Positions 34,026 through 43,102 of a stretch of DNA of 64,000 nucleotides are shown one piece after another. Below the pieces are notes generated by a model. The model was not told the DNA's origin, ran no database searches, and saw nothing but the letters and a program-made list of their open reading frames with translations. The stretch comes from Gp1-AA133 sp963850425 (GTDB lineage: Bacteria > Acidobacteriota > Terriglobia > Terriglobales > Acidobacteriaceae), in assembly GCA_963850425.1 (NCBI GenBank), contig CAWKLF010000008.1, forward strand, positions 62,001-126,000, in the 5' to 3' direction. Positions within the stretch are counted from its first letter, which is position 1. Every line of letters starts with the position of its first letter. Both the position numbers and the translations under genes were made by a program.

Positions 34026-35531
34026 CTAGTTCGGCGGAGCCTGCGGATCGCCCGGCTGCGGAGTCGTGTCGGGCGGCGGGTTGGAGTCGCCCTGCGGCTG
34101 CTCGTCTTCGGTGACCGGCGGCGGTGGAGGCGGTGGTGCGCCGGTGCTGCGTTGCGGTGGTGTCTGCATCTGCGCTACGGGAACGTTGTCCTCCATCGAT
34201 CCGCCGGCGCCGGCAACTACGCCTCCCGGCGTCTTCGGACTGAGGATGACTCGCTCCACTTTGTTGGCGTCCTGATCGGTGCCCACGATGATGAAGTTGT
34301 AGCGCGATCCTTCCAGCAATTTCGAAATCACTTCGCGCTGCGTTCCCGGACCGAGAACCACAGCGACCAGCTCCTGCTCTGCGCCTGCCGGTATGGGAAT
34401 GTCGGCATTCAATTGCGTATGCAGTTCGTTGAGGACGTCCGCCAGCGAAGCTTTATTCGAGACGAGACTCAGCTTGTCGTCCTGAAGCTTGACCTCCACT
34501 TTCTTGGGCGGCGGAGGAGGGGCGGCTGGACCGGCTGCCGTGATGCTGGTCGAGGAGGGCGCCAAGGTGCCTCCAGCGGCTGTGGGCAGCTTCACGATCA
34601 CCGACTTGGCCGATGGGAATACCTGGTAGACCTGCGCGGACTTGAGGTCAAGGACCACGCGAGTGACCGGCGGGTTCGAACTCAGCAGGCCGACTCGAAC
34701 GCCCTTCACCTCTCCCTGATTCACGGCCAGCGCCCTCAACTGCGGGCCTGGCAGGGACTGTGGGAAATCGATGACCAGGCGATCCGGACCTGTGACCGTT
34801 TGGACGTCAGGCTCGACGCGCTGGCTGGTTTCGATCTCGATTTCGGTGGCATCCCCGGACTTCAACACGGCGACCTTCTTTACTTGCGCGTTGCCGGAAC
34901 CACCGGAACCCACTGGCCAACGAGTCACCGTGATCCCCGACATTGCGGCCGGAGCCGGCACCGGAGGCTGCATCGCAGCGCTGGACTTCACAGAGGCAGG
35001 CCGCAGATTGGCAGGCGCCGAAGCCGTAGCTGCGGGCCTGACCGTCAAGGTCGGTTCGATTGCAGGAGGCGGAGTTGGCGCGGGCGTCTCCGCGGGCTCA
35101 GCCGGCGGAGTTGCTGCGGCAACGACCGCGCTTGCCTCACCCAGCTTCACAATGACCGACTTGCTTGAAGGAAAAAGCTGAAATGGCAGCGGAGCGGTGA
35201 GATCGACCACCACACGCGTCACGGGTGGGTTGATCGTCACGCGGCCAATACGCACCGCTTTGATCGCACCCTTGTTCACTGTCAGTCCACGAAGCTCGGG
35301 CCCGGGAACGGTGTCAGAGAAGTCGATGATCAGGCGGTCGGGGTCGGTCACCACCTGGGTCAGCGGCATGACGCGCTGGCTGGTTTGGATTTCGACTTGC
35401 AGACCATCACCCGACTTCACGACCGCGACGTGGCGGATTTGTGCCTTTTGCGCGGTACTTGCCGGGGTTAGGGATAGGAAAAAACTCGCAACCAGGAGAG
35501 AGATCCAGACGACCTTGGGGAGGGGGTTCAT
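34026..35531 (-). CDS. AMIN domain protein with secretin-type STN domain
   Basis: A 501-residue exported protein. Signal peptide at residues 1-27. Two AMIN domains, at about 30-130 and 220-315, share LQVEIQTSQRV and DRLIIDFSDTVPGPELR-type motifs; a Pro/Ala-rich linker separates them. A short STN or secretin N-terminal-like domain at about 345-420 has ASLADVLNELHTQLNADIPI, and the end is Pro-rich. AMIN domains bind peptidoglycan and occur in PilQ secretins; here no secretin channel follows, so this is a PilQ-like accessory, not a secretin. It is convergent with the TadG gene and 51 bases away. Confidence 0.78.
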   Translation of the reverse strand: MNPLPKVVWISLLVASFFLSLTPASTAQKAQIRHVAVVKSGDGLQVEIQTSQRVMPLTQVVTDPDRLIIDFSDTVPGPELRGLTVNKGAIKAVRIGRVTINPPVTRVVVDLTAPLPFQLFPSSKSVIVKLGEASAVVAAATPPAEPAETPAPTPPPAIEPTLTVRPAATASAPANLRPASVKSSAAMQPPVPAPAAMSGITVTRWPVGSGGSGNAQVKKVAVLKSGDATEIEIETSQRVEPDVQTVTGPDRLVIDFPQSLPGPQLRALAVNQGEVKGVRVGLLSSNPPVTRVVLDLKSAQVYQVFPSAKSVIVKLPTAAGGTLAPSSTSITAAGPAAPPPPPKKVEVKLQDDKLSLVSNKASLADVLNELHTQLNADIPIPAGAEQELVAVVLGPGTQREVISKLLEGSRYNFIIVGTDQDANKVERVILSPKTPGGVVAGAGGSMEDNVPVAQMQTPPQRSTGAPPPPPPPVTEDEQPQGDSNPPPDTTPQPGDPQAPPN

Positions 35532-35647
35532 CGCTATGAGCCTACTTTGAGCGCGATTGTAGCAGCCCCAAGTACCTGTGAATTACTCGTTAGTCGTAAT
35601 ACCGATGGCCGGAAAGCCGCGACCCACACGGTTTTGCCGCCGGGACC

Positions 35648-37537
35648 TTAGGGCTTCCGCGCGGTTCCGGTCTTCGCCTGGATAATTTCCCCGAGCAGAT
35701 CGGGCTGGCCTTCGACCCGCTCCAGGTGCGGAGATTTCAGTCCACCGTCGTACGAGATCGAATAAGTCTTGAAGATGTCGGCAGTTTCGGCGATGACCTC
35801 AATGGGCTGATGGGTCTGCTGCGCACTCTTGATCGCGTCCTTTAAGACGTCAGACGACCATTTCCGGCCGTTCAGTGCCACTAGTCTCATTCCGGGCCCA
35901 AGCCCGGCGCGGTACGCGGGCGACCCCGGCACCACATCGATGAAGTTACCATCGTGATCCAAAACGAAGCCGAGCGAATACCGCGCCTCGGTGATTTTGG
36001 CTTCTTCGGCAATCGCGCCCAGAAATTCATTGGGCTTATCCGTGTACACCAGCCGCCACCCTCCCCCCGTGATTCCGCCCAGGGGCGCGTGCTGGCTCGT
36101 GGCTTTTACGCGCTCTTTCAATAATGCCGCCCAATCGTACGGAGCAACGGCGTTGAGTTCGCGCACCAGATCGTCGAACGTGTAAGGCACAACCCTGGGC
36201 GGCCCACTCTCACCACCGTGAAAGTGCCGGGAAAAATCATCGAGCGAGCGGCGGCCGCTGGTCTGCTTACGGATGATGGTATCGACCTCCAGCCAGATCA
36301 GTTCCCCTTCCGGGTAATAGTCGAGGCCGCGGCGCCAGCTTTCCCACTGCGGACCTAACATGCGTAGGATCTGCACCGAGACGGCCGTGTCCTCTAACGG
36401 GCGCCAGGTTCGGCCAGCGGTGGTATCGAGTGCGGCGGCCGTGGCCGCGAGAGCTTCGCGATACTGTTCTTCGGTCCACAAACCGGAACGCGCCGTGAGA
36501 ACGTCACCCCAATACTCCGTCATGCCCTCGTACACCCACAGCAGGTCGCCGATCATCGGCTCCTGATAGTTGCGGGTCGCGAGTCCGGCCGGACGCCGGT
36601 ACTTGCCGTTCCAGGAATGTACGAACTCGTGCGGAAGGAGGGCTGCGTCGAGGAAATGTTTTTTCGGGTCGAGCAGCGTGCGCGCGCCAGTGCTGTTGTC
36701 GCTTGACTGGTGATGCTCGAGCCCGTGATGACCGACCGCGTCACTTAAGGTGTAGAGAAAGTGATACTGCGTGTAGTGATGCGCGCCAAATAGCGCGTCG
36801 GCTTCGGCAACCAGCTTTCGGTAGGCGGTCATGTCTTCCGGCGTCATCTCCAGATCAGCCGCGCCGTCGGCAACCATGTCGATCACGTGCACAGGAATTT
36901 CTCCTGCCGGCACCAGTTCGATCTGGCGATAGTACTGGCCGGCGATCAGAGGGGAATCAACCAGCATGGTGAGCGAGACGGGATTAAATGCGACTTCTTC
37001 TGCCGACGCGCGCTTTGTCGTCAGCGCCGTTCCAAATTTCCAGCCTGCAGGAAGACGAACCGAAGCGGCGACTTCGACCGCGTCGGAAGCCGCCTTATCG
37101 GGATAGAGAACGACCTGGTTCCAGTTGAGATCCAGCAGATTGCTGGAGGCGGCGAGCCCTCCGCCACCGGCGCTGTCGGAGGAAAGCAGATCGAACCTGG
37201 CCTCGACCTCTTTTATGCCCGGCGGCACGGTGACGTGAAACGAGTACATCTCGAGCGGATCGCGGTGCCAGGTGAGTTCCTGATCACCTGCGCGAAAATG
37301 CAAACCCGTCACATTCGCGATCGGACCGCTGGGCCGATGATTGCCGGGAATCCATTTCGGATACACGAACGTCATCTCACCGGCGTTGGCGGGGAGAGTG
37401 ACGGTTGCATGAAAAATATTTCTGGGAGCGTCGGTGAGATCCACTACCAGCCGGATAAATGGACTGCTCGCAAGTTGAGCAGCCATGCAGCATAACGAGA
37501 GCGCTATGACGCAGGGGACAATCAGGGTTCGACGCAA
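35648..37537 (-). CDS. M61 family metallopeptidase (glycyl aminopeptidase type) with PDZ domain
   Basis: A 629-residue exported zinc aminopeptidase. Signal peptide at residues 1-21. A beta-rich N-terminal domain at about 22-180, a catalytic domain with LLPHEFVHSWNGKYRRP (zinc-binding HExxH) and DLLWVYEGMTEYWGD (the third ligand, glutamate), and a PDZ domain at about 495-570 (GSPAYRAGLGPGMRLVALNG). The family cleaves N-terminal glycine or alanine from peptides. It has no close partner genes. Confidence 0.88.
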   Translation of the reverse strand: MRRTLIVPCVIALSLCCMAAQLASSPFIRLVVDLTDAPRNIFHATVTLPANAGEMTFVYPKWIPGNHRPSGPIANVTGLHFRAGDQELTWHRDPLEMYSFHVTVPPGIKEVEARFDLLSSDSAGGGGLAASSNLLDLNWNQVVLYPDKAASDAVEVAASVRLPAGWKFGTALTTKRASAEEVAFNPVSLTMLVDSPLIAGQYYRQIELVPAGEIPVHVIDMVADGAADLEMTPEDMTAYRKLVAEADALFGAHHYTQYHFLYTLSDAVGHHGLEHHQSSDNSTGARTLLDPKKHFLDAALLPHEFVHSWNGKYRRPAGLATRNYQEPMIGDLLWVYEGMTEYWGDVLTARSGLWTEEQYREALAATAAALDTTAGRTWRPLEDTAVSVQILRMLGPQWESWRRGLDYYPEGELIWLEVDTIIRKQTSGRRSLDDFSRHFHGGESGPPRVVPYTFDDLVRELNAVAPYDWAALLKERVKATSQHAPLGGITGGGWRLVYTDKPNEFLGAIAEEAKITEARYSLGFVLDHDGNFIDVVPGSPAYRAGLGPGMRLVALNGRKWSSDVLKDAIKSAQQTHQPIEVIAETADIFKTYSISYDGGLKSPHLERVEGQPDLLGEIIQAKTGTARKP

Positions 37538-37629
37538 GCCGAGGCTCCCTCAGAGATTGAAGATAGGAGAGAGTAATGGAGAAGTGTTGCCAGGAGCAAG
37601 CGGCAGGGCTTGGAAATTCGGCAAGCTCT

Positions 37630-37703
37630 AACCACAGAGCGCACAGAAGAGTCACAGAGGGAAATCCGGATTTCCTCAGTGTTCCTCGGTGTCCCCTGTG
37701 GTT
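37630..37703. repeat. Inverted repeat, CCACAGAGG family
   Basis: AACCACAGAGCGCACAGAAG at the left pairs imperfectly with a right arm ending GTGTCCCCTGTGGTT. This is a widely distributed bacterial intergenic palindrome. A degenerate copy lies at 10225-10281. It sits between the M61 gene and the PEP-CTERM gene. Confidence 0.7.
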
Positions 37704-38626
37704 AAGGTTTTTCTGATTTCTTACGATACCGCAGAAACGCTCCGGCCAGCCCGGTTCCAAGCAGGAGTAACGATCCCGGCTCGGGAACTTGTCCGACGGG
37801 ATTATTGCACTCGGTACTGGTCTTGCTGCCTTTCTTTTTCTTGCCGCAGCTGGGCAGCGGCGGCGGGTACAACGACAAAGATCCGCCGTAGTTACTGATG
37901 AAACTGTATCCCGGGGGAGCCATCGCGAAGACGGGCAGGTTAGAACGGGCGAGTGACGATTGGAAATCGGTCGGATACGGAATCACCATGGCGGTGCCAG
38001 GATCAAGCTGGATGGGATTTTCCAGTCTCGCGATTGCCGGTTCGTTGGGCGAAACTTCTTTGCGCGCCGTGTCGGAAACCTGGTTACCGCAGCGCGTGCG
38101 GAGCGTCATTTTGCCATCGGTGATGACTTTTTCTCCGCGGCGCAGGCGGACTTTCTTGGTGGTCCAATAGACGCGGCCTGCGATCCGATAAGACACGTAG
38201 ACCGTCTTGTCCTCCAGCAGCTGCATTACGCGGGCGCGGCGGAAATCGAAATCGCGATAGTGCGCGGCGATCACGGGATCGTGTTCAACCACCCGTTCCA
38301 ATTCCTTTCGGATCATGAACGCCGCCGGGAACCAGCGAGTAGGGATAGACGGGCCGGGCTTCCTTCGACCGGGCCTCGGGGTCGGCTGCGACAGTGGCGG
38401 AAAACGCCAAATCGCGCCGGACATCTGTGTTAGTCCACTCAGCTGCTGGGTGGGACGAGAAGGAAGTAGCCAGAAAGGATCCGAAATCGATAGGCAGAAA
38501 AGCCGCCCCGACGAGTCCCCCCAGGACAAATACCGTTGCCAGCAGGGAGCGCCGAATCAGGCGGTTACGGCGATGTCGACGAGTGCGGCGGCGCACCCGT
38601 ACCAGGCGTCCATTAGGGTCGTTCAC
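37702..38626 (-). pseudogene. PEP-CTERM protein gene with one-base frameshift
   Basis: Two overlapping frames make one protein. Residues from 38626 give NRLIRRSLLATVFVLGGLVG (signal or anchor) and PVYPYSLVPGGVHDP. The next phase begins with KELERVVEHDPVIAAHYRDF and ends in VPEPGSLLLLGTGLAG and FLRYRKKS, a PEP-CTERM sorting signal with its basic tail. The join is at a run of three T bases (38306-38308; AAA on the gene strand), where one extra A explains the shift. If the sequence is correct the sorting signal is not translated in frame. PEP-CTERM proteins are sorted by exosortase to the surface. Confidence 0.75.
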
Positions 38627-38835
38627 AACTACCTACCAATAAAATTTAGGGTCGGTCCGGGGGAGACAATTACCTCTCCTGCAAATCCCGTACCAATGGC
38701 ATCCACCCTACCCGTGATGACAATGCAGGTGAATAGCTCTTTAGTGCCGATCAAGGTAACACACTAGTGAACCGGTTTGCACATAAAGGTGGGCAACACG
38801 GATTTATCTTTTCCCTTTTGAATCCGAGTGTTAGC

Positions 38836-38865
38836 TTGCCCCAAGCCGAAAGCGTCCGATAAAAT
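38836..38865 (+). promoter_or_regulatory. Possible promoter for the glycan cluster
   Basis: TTGCCC (38836-38841) and TAAAAT (38860-38865) are spaced by 18 bases. They lie 40 bases before the GTG start of the first gene of the cluster. Confidence 0.35.
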
Positions 38866-38904
38866 AAGGGTTCTCCATCCAAGTTAGAAAGCACTGGAGT
38901 CTGC

Positions 38905-39906
38905 GTGAAGGGAAAACCGCGCATTTTGGTCACGGGTGCTGGTGGCTTCATCGGCCACCACCTCGTTCATCGCCTCAAAGCGGACGGATTTTGGGTTCGG
39001 GGCGTCGATATTAAGGCACCCGACTTCGAGGCCAGTTCGGCAGACCAGTTTCAGTTGCTGGATTTGCGGCTTTGGGAGGACTGCCGGAAGGCGACCTTCA
39101 ACGTCGATCAGGTCTATAACCTCGCGGCCGACATGGGTGGGATCGGCTACATCACCGCCAACCACGCGGATATCTCCCGCAACAACATCTTGATCAACAC
39201 GCACATGCTGGAAGCCAGCCGTCAGAATGGGGCGCAGCGCTTCCTGTTTTCGTCGTCCGCCTGCGTGTATCCGCAGTTCAAGCAGAACCATGCCGACGTC
39301 ACGCCGCTGAAGGAATCCGATGCTGTTCCGGCAGATCCCGAGCCCGGATATGGTTGGGAGAAATTGTTCGCGGAAGAACTGTGCCGCTACTACAAGAAAG
39401 ACTACGGGCTCGCGACACGCATCGTGCGCTTTCACAACGTGTACGGGCCGCTGGGAACTTACGAAGGTGGAAAAGAGAAAGCTCCGGCGGCGATTTCGCG
39501 CAAGGTGGCGCTGGCGAATGATGGCGGCGACATCGAAGTCTGGGGAGACGGCGAGCAGACCCGTTCCTTCATGTACATCGATGACTGCGTCGAGGGTCTG
39601 GTTCGGCTCATGGCCAGCGATTATGCCGAACCCTTGAACCTCGGAACCGATCGGCTCGTCACGATCAACCAGCTGATTGATTTGGTCAGTGATGTGGCGG
39701 GAAAGCGCTTGAAGAAGAGGCACGATCCCTCAAAGCCGCAAGGCGTACGTGGACGCAACAGCGATAACACTCTTCTGAATAGTGTCCTCGGGTGGCAGCC
39801 TGCAATTTCGCTCGAACAGGGATTGAAGACGACCTATCGCTGGATCGAGGCGGAACTTCGCAAGGCGGGCAGGCTCCCTGCGGCAGTTGCCCAAGCGGCA
39901 AGATGA
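38905..39906 (+). CDS. GDP-mannose 3,5-epimerase-like SDR enzyme
   Basis: A 333-residue extended SDR. The dinucleotide loop is LVTGAGGFIGHHL. The body strongly resembles plant GDP-mannose 3,5-epimerase: ADMGGIGYITANHADI, FSSSACVYPQFKQ (active cysteine), GWEKLFAEELCRYY (Tyr-x3-Lys), RIVRFHNVYGPLGTYEGGKE, KAPAAISRK, WGDGEQTRSFMYIDDCVEG and GVRGRNSDNTLL. That enzyme makes GDP-L-galactose and GDP-L-gulose. The GTG start has GGAG upstream at 38896-38899. It heads a cluster of glycan genes, which fits a role in supplying an unusual sugar. Confidence 0.85.
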   Translation: MKGKPRILVTGAGGFIGHHLVHRLKADGFWVRGVDIKAPDFEASSADQFQLLDLRLWEDCRKATFNVDQVYNLAADMGGIGYITANHADISRNNILINTHMLEASRQNGAQRFLFSSSACVYPQFKQNHADVTPLKESDAVPADPEPGYGWEKLFAEELCRYYKKDYGLATRIVRFHNVYGPLGTYEGGKEKAPAAISRKVALANDGGDIEVWGDGEQTRSFMYIDDCVEGLVRLMASDYAEPLNLGTDRLVTINQLIDLVSDVAGKRLKKRHDPSKPQGVRGRNSDNTLLNSVLGWQPAISLEQGLKTTYRWIEAELRKAGRLPAAVAQAAR

Positions 39907-39963
39907 TCCGCGCCTCCGAACTATTCAATTCTTTTCCCGGGGACCTACGCGCGATCATTCTGA

Positions 39964-40818
39964 ATGACAGACTTGCAGATGCCTGATTTCTCTCAAATCA
40001 CGGTCGAACAGGTGCGCAGTTACTGGGACCAGCGTCCGTGTAACATCCGGCATTCTCCCAAGCCGGTGGGCACGCGCGAGTACTTCGAGGAAGTGGAGGC
40101 GCGCAAATATTTCGTCGAGCCACACATTCCGCGCTTCGCCGAGTTTGAGCGCTGGCGTGGCAAGAAGGTGCTTGAGATCGGCTGTGGCATCGGCACCGAC
40201 ACGGCCAACTTCGCTCGCCAGGGAGCGCAGGTCACGGCAGTCGATCTGTCGCCGCAGTCGCTGGAACTCGCACGCCGGCACATCGAAGCCTACGGACTGC
40301 AGGATCAGGTGCGCTTTTACTCAGGCAGCGCCGAGGAACTCACTCAATTTGTTCCAGTCGAAGCCTACGACTTGATCTACTCTTTTGGCGTCATTCACCA
40401 CACACCGCATCCGGAAAAAGTAGTCGAGCAGATGCGCAGCTACGCCAAGCGCGGGACCACCGTCAAGCTGATGGTCTACCACCGTCGCTCCTGGAAGGTG
40501 TTGTGGATCTTGATGGGCTACGGAAAAGGCCAATTCTGGCGGCTGCCCGAGTTGATTGCCGAGCACTCCGAGGCGCAGACCGGATGCCCCGTAACTTATT
40601 CCTATACGCGCGAAGAAGGTCGAAAGCTGATCGAGTCTTCCGGATTTCACCTGCGCGATCTGTTCGTCGATCACATCTTCCCGTATCGCATTCCCGAGTA
40701 CGTGAAATATCAATATGTGAAGAGCTTTCCCTGGAGTTTGACTCCCGCATCCGTGACTCGCTTGCTCGAACAGAACTTCGGGTGGCATCTGTGCCTTACC
40801 GCTGAGGCGGACGCATGA
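39964..40818 (+). CDS. Class I SAM-dependent methyltransferase
   Basis: A 284-residue methyltransferase. Motif I is VLEIGCGIGTDTANFARQGA; motif II VTAVDLSPQSLELAR and the post-motif LIYSFGVIHHTPHPEKVVEQM follow. The C-terminal half, with FRLRDLFVDHIF-type strand-helix, gives an added domain. It may begin at 39964 or at the ATG at 39979. The TGA overlaps the ATG of the next gene (ATGA), so it is part of a tight operon of sugar genes and could O-methylate a glycan (inference). Confidence 0.82.
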   Translation: MTDLQMPDFSQITVEQVRSYWDQRPCNIRHSPKPVGTREYFEEVEARKYFVEPHIPRFAEFERWRGKKVLEIGCGIGTDTANFARQGAQVTAVDLSPQSLELARRHIEAYGLQDQVRFYSGSAEELTQFVPVEAYDLIYSFGVIHHTPHPEKVVEQMRSYAKRGTTVKLMVYHRRSWKVLWILMGYGKGQFWRLPELIAEHSEAQTGCPVTYSYTREEGRKLIESSGFHLRDLFVDHIFPYRIPEYVKYQYVKSFPWSLTPASVTRLLEQNFGWHLCLTAEADA

Positions 40819-42143
40819 GCCTGAAAGCCTGCGTCATTGGCCTGGGAAAACTAGGCTCCCCGCTGGCTGCCTGCCTTGCGGCCAAAGGTCTCACGGTCAT
40901 CGGAGTCGATAACGATCCGCGCAAGGTGGATGCCATCAACCAGCAGAAGCCGCCCGTGCACGAGCCGGGACTGGGTGAATTGCTGGCGCAAACACAAGGC
41001 CGCCTGAGTGCGCTGGCTGACGTCGAAGAAGCGATCCGACGGACAGACATCAGCTTCATTGTGGTTTCGACCCCCAGTGATCCGGCAGGCGGATTCTCAT
41101 TGCGTTACGTAGAACCTGTCTGTCAGGCGATCGGGCGCGCGCTGGCGGCGAAGAGCGAGTACCACGTCGTTTGTCTCACCAGCACGGTTATGCCCGGAAC
41201 CACCGGCGGCCCAGTGCGTGAGATGCTCGAGAAGGCCAGCGGCAAACGCATGGGCGCCGATTTCGGTCTGTGCTACAGCCCGGAGTTCATCGCGCTGGGC
41301 AGCGTGATCCGCGATTTCCTGAATCCCGACATGCTCCTCATCGGAGAGTCTGACCAGCGTGCTGGAGGTTTTCTGCAATCGCTCTACGCCGAGGTATGTG
41401 AGAACAAGCCGGCGCTGGCGCGCATGTCGTTTGTGAACGCCGAGATCACCAAGCTGGCGGTCAATACCTACGTCACCACCAAGATCAGCTACGCGAACAT
41501 GCTGGCGCGCATCTGCGAAAAACTTTCGGGAGCGAATGTCGATGTGATCACGTCGGCGTTAGGACTCGATACGCGCATCGGCTCCAAGTATCTGAAAGGC
41601 GCCGTAAGCTATGGCGGGCCGTGCTTCCCGCGCGACAACCTGGCCCTCGCGCAGCTGGCGCAGCAACTGGGCGTTTCACCCGATCTTGCGCAGACGGTTG
41701 ACCGCTTCAACCGCTCCCAGATTTTCTGGCTGGCTGACCTGGTGCAGCACCAGACCGACGGCACCGCCGGGATCCTGGGATTAACCTACAAAGCAGGCAC
41801 CGACGTGGTGGAACAGGCGGCCGGATTTCTACTCGCCAAAGAGCTCGTGTCGCGAGGCATGAAGGTGCTGGCGTTTGATCCCGCGTACGGGGCGGATTCG
41901 CGCGGTCACGCGACTGACGGGCTGTGCCTTGCTCCGAGCGCCCTGGAATGCATACAGAAGTCAGACGTCGTTGTGGTCGCTACCTCTTGGCCGGAGTTCA
42001 ATGGGATTGCTGCCGCGAAGTGGACGCGCCCGTCAAACGAAAAACCGCGCACCGTGATCGACTGCTGGCGGTCCCTGCAGTTCTTGCGCAATCTGCCGGG
42101 AGTACATTACCTCGGGCTGGGTATGGGCGAGGGCTTCGCATGA
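40815..42143 (+). CDS. UDP-glucose/GDP-mannose dehydrogenase family protein
   Basis: A 442-residue NAD-dependent nucleotide-sugar 6-dehydrogenase. The N-terminal Rossmann motif is VIGLGKLGSPLAACLAAKGL; the catalytic-cysteine region is YGGPCFPRDNLALAQLA; the middle has SFVNAEITKLAVNTYVTTKI. These enzymes turn a UDP- or GDP-hexose into the uronic acid. The exact substrate cannot be told. It overlaps both neighbours by four bases. Confidence 0.9.
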   Translation: MSLKACVIGLGKLGSPLAACLAAKGLTVIGVDNDPRKVDAINQQKPPVHEPGLGELLAQTQGRLSALADVEEAIRRTDISFIVVSTPSDPAGGFSLRYVEPVCQAIGRALAAKSEYHVVCLTSTVMPGTTGGPVREMLEKASGKRMGADFGLCYSPEFIALGSVIRDFLNPDMLLIGESDQRAGGFLQSLYAEVCENKPALARMSFVNAEITKLAVNTYVTTKISYANMLARICEKLSGANVDVITSALGLDTRIGSKYLKGAVSYGGPCFPRDNLALAQLAQQLGVSPDLAQTVDRFNRSQIFWLADLVQHQTDGTAGILGLTYKAGTDVVEQAAGFLLAKELVSRGMKVLAFDPAYGADSRGHATDGLCLAPSALECIQKSDVVVVATSWPEFNGIAAAKWTRPSNEKPRTVIDCWRSLQFLRNLPGVHYLGLGMGEGFA

Positions 42144-43102
42144 GTTCCAGCCTCCCCTCGCAAGCGGCGCCGCTGACCATCTTCGCGACCCCGAAAAAAT
42201 TCGAAGAACACATTGGCGTCATCCAGCGGAATGCCATCCAGAGCTGGACGCAGATGTCACCGAAGCCTCACATTCTCCTTTTCGGCACCGAACCGGGAAC
42301 CGCCGACGTTGCGCGGGAATTCGGGCTTCGCCACGTTCCCAACATCAAGTGCAACCAGTGGGGTACGCCGCTGGTCAGCGACCTCTTCGAGCAGGCAGAG
42401 AAACTCAGCCGCAGTCCGGTTCTCTGTTACGTGAACTCCGACATCATTCTCTTCGATGACTTTCCCCAGGCTCTGACGCGAGTCGCGGCGCAGTGCGAGA
42501 AGTTTCTGATGGTCGGCCGGCGCACGGATCTGGACATCCGGGAAGCAATTCCCTTTCATGACGGTTGGGATGCGCAGGTCAAAGATCAAGCTTCCCGCGA
42601 AGGCCATCTTCAGATTGCCCGAAGCATCGACTATTTCGCCTTTTCCCGTGGCCTCTATCCATCGATGCCGCCGCTTGCGATCGGGCGCTTCTGGTGGGAT
42701 AACTGGCTGCTGTGGAAGGCCCGCGCTCTGCACGCCATGGTGCTCGACGCCACCAGCCAGGTATTGGTGATCCACCAGAATCATGATTACTCGCACACCG
42801 CCTACGGCCCCAGCAAGGAAGAGATGATGGCGAGCGAGGAATGCATTCTGAATGCGCGGCTCACCTGCGAAACTCCCGCCGACTACGACGAAGGCTTCTT
42901 CTGGCGCTACGCCTATACGATCGACGATGCTACTCACCAACTGACAGCGAGAGGAATCGTGAAGAATCCCCGCCGTCTTTGGAAGCAATTCAAGCGCTAC
43001 ACATCACGACCTTTCAGCGTGGCGAAACTTGTGAGACGAAGCTGGAGCCGGTCGCACGGCGGCGCCGAGCACAAAAAGGCCGTAGCCGGGAGCCAGCGAT
43101 GA
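42140..43102 (+). CDS. Probable GT-A-like glycosyltransferase of unknown family
   Basis: A 320-residue cytosolic protein with no family that I recognise. The first third has FATPKKFEEHIGVIQRNAI and the probable nucleotide-sugar region LSRSPVLCYVNSDIILFDDF, in which NSDI would act as the DxD-type metal site. Later segments with DYFAFSRGLYPSMPPLAIGR and WWDNWLLWKARAL look like an acceptor-site region. The context between a nucleotide-sugar dehydrogenase and a methyltransferase supports a glycosyltransferase or glycan-modifying role. The ATG overlaps the previous stop as ATGA; a longer frame from 41924 overlaps the dehydrogenase and is not real. Confidence 0.65.
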   Translation: MSSSLPSQAAPLTIFATPKKFEEHIGVIQRNAIQSWTQMSPKPHILLFGTEPGTADVAREFGLRHVPNIKCNQWGTPLVSDLFEQAEKLSRSPVLCYVNSDIILFDDFPQALTRVAAQCEKFLMVGRRTDLDIREAIPFHDGWDAQVKDQASREGHLQIARSIDYFAFSRGLYPSMPPLAIGRFWWDNWLLWKARALHAMVLDATSQVLVIHQNHDYSHTAYGPSKEEMMASEECILNARLTCETPADYDEGFFWRYAYTIDDATHQLTARGIVKNPRRLWKQFKRYTSRPFSVAKLVRRSWSRSHGGAEHKKAVAGSQR

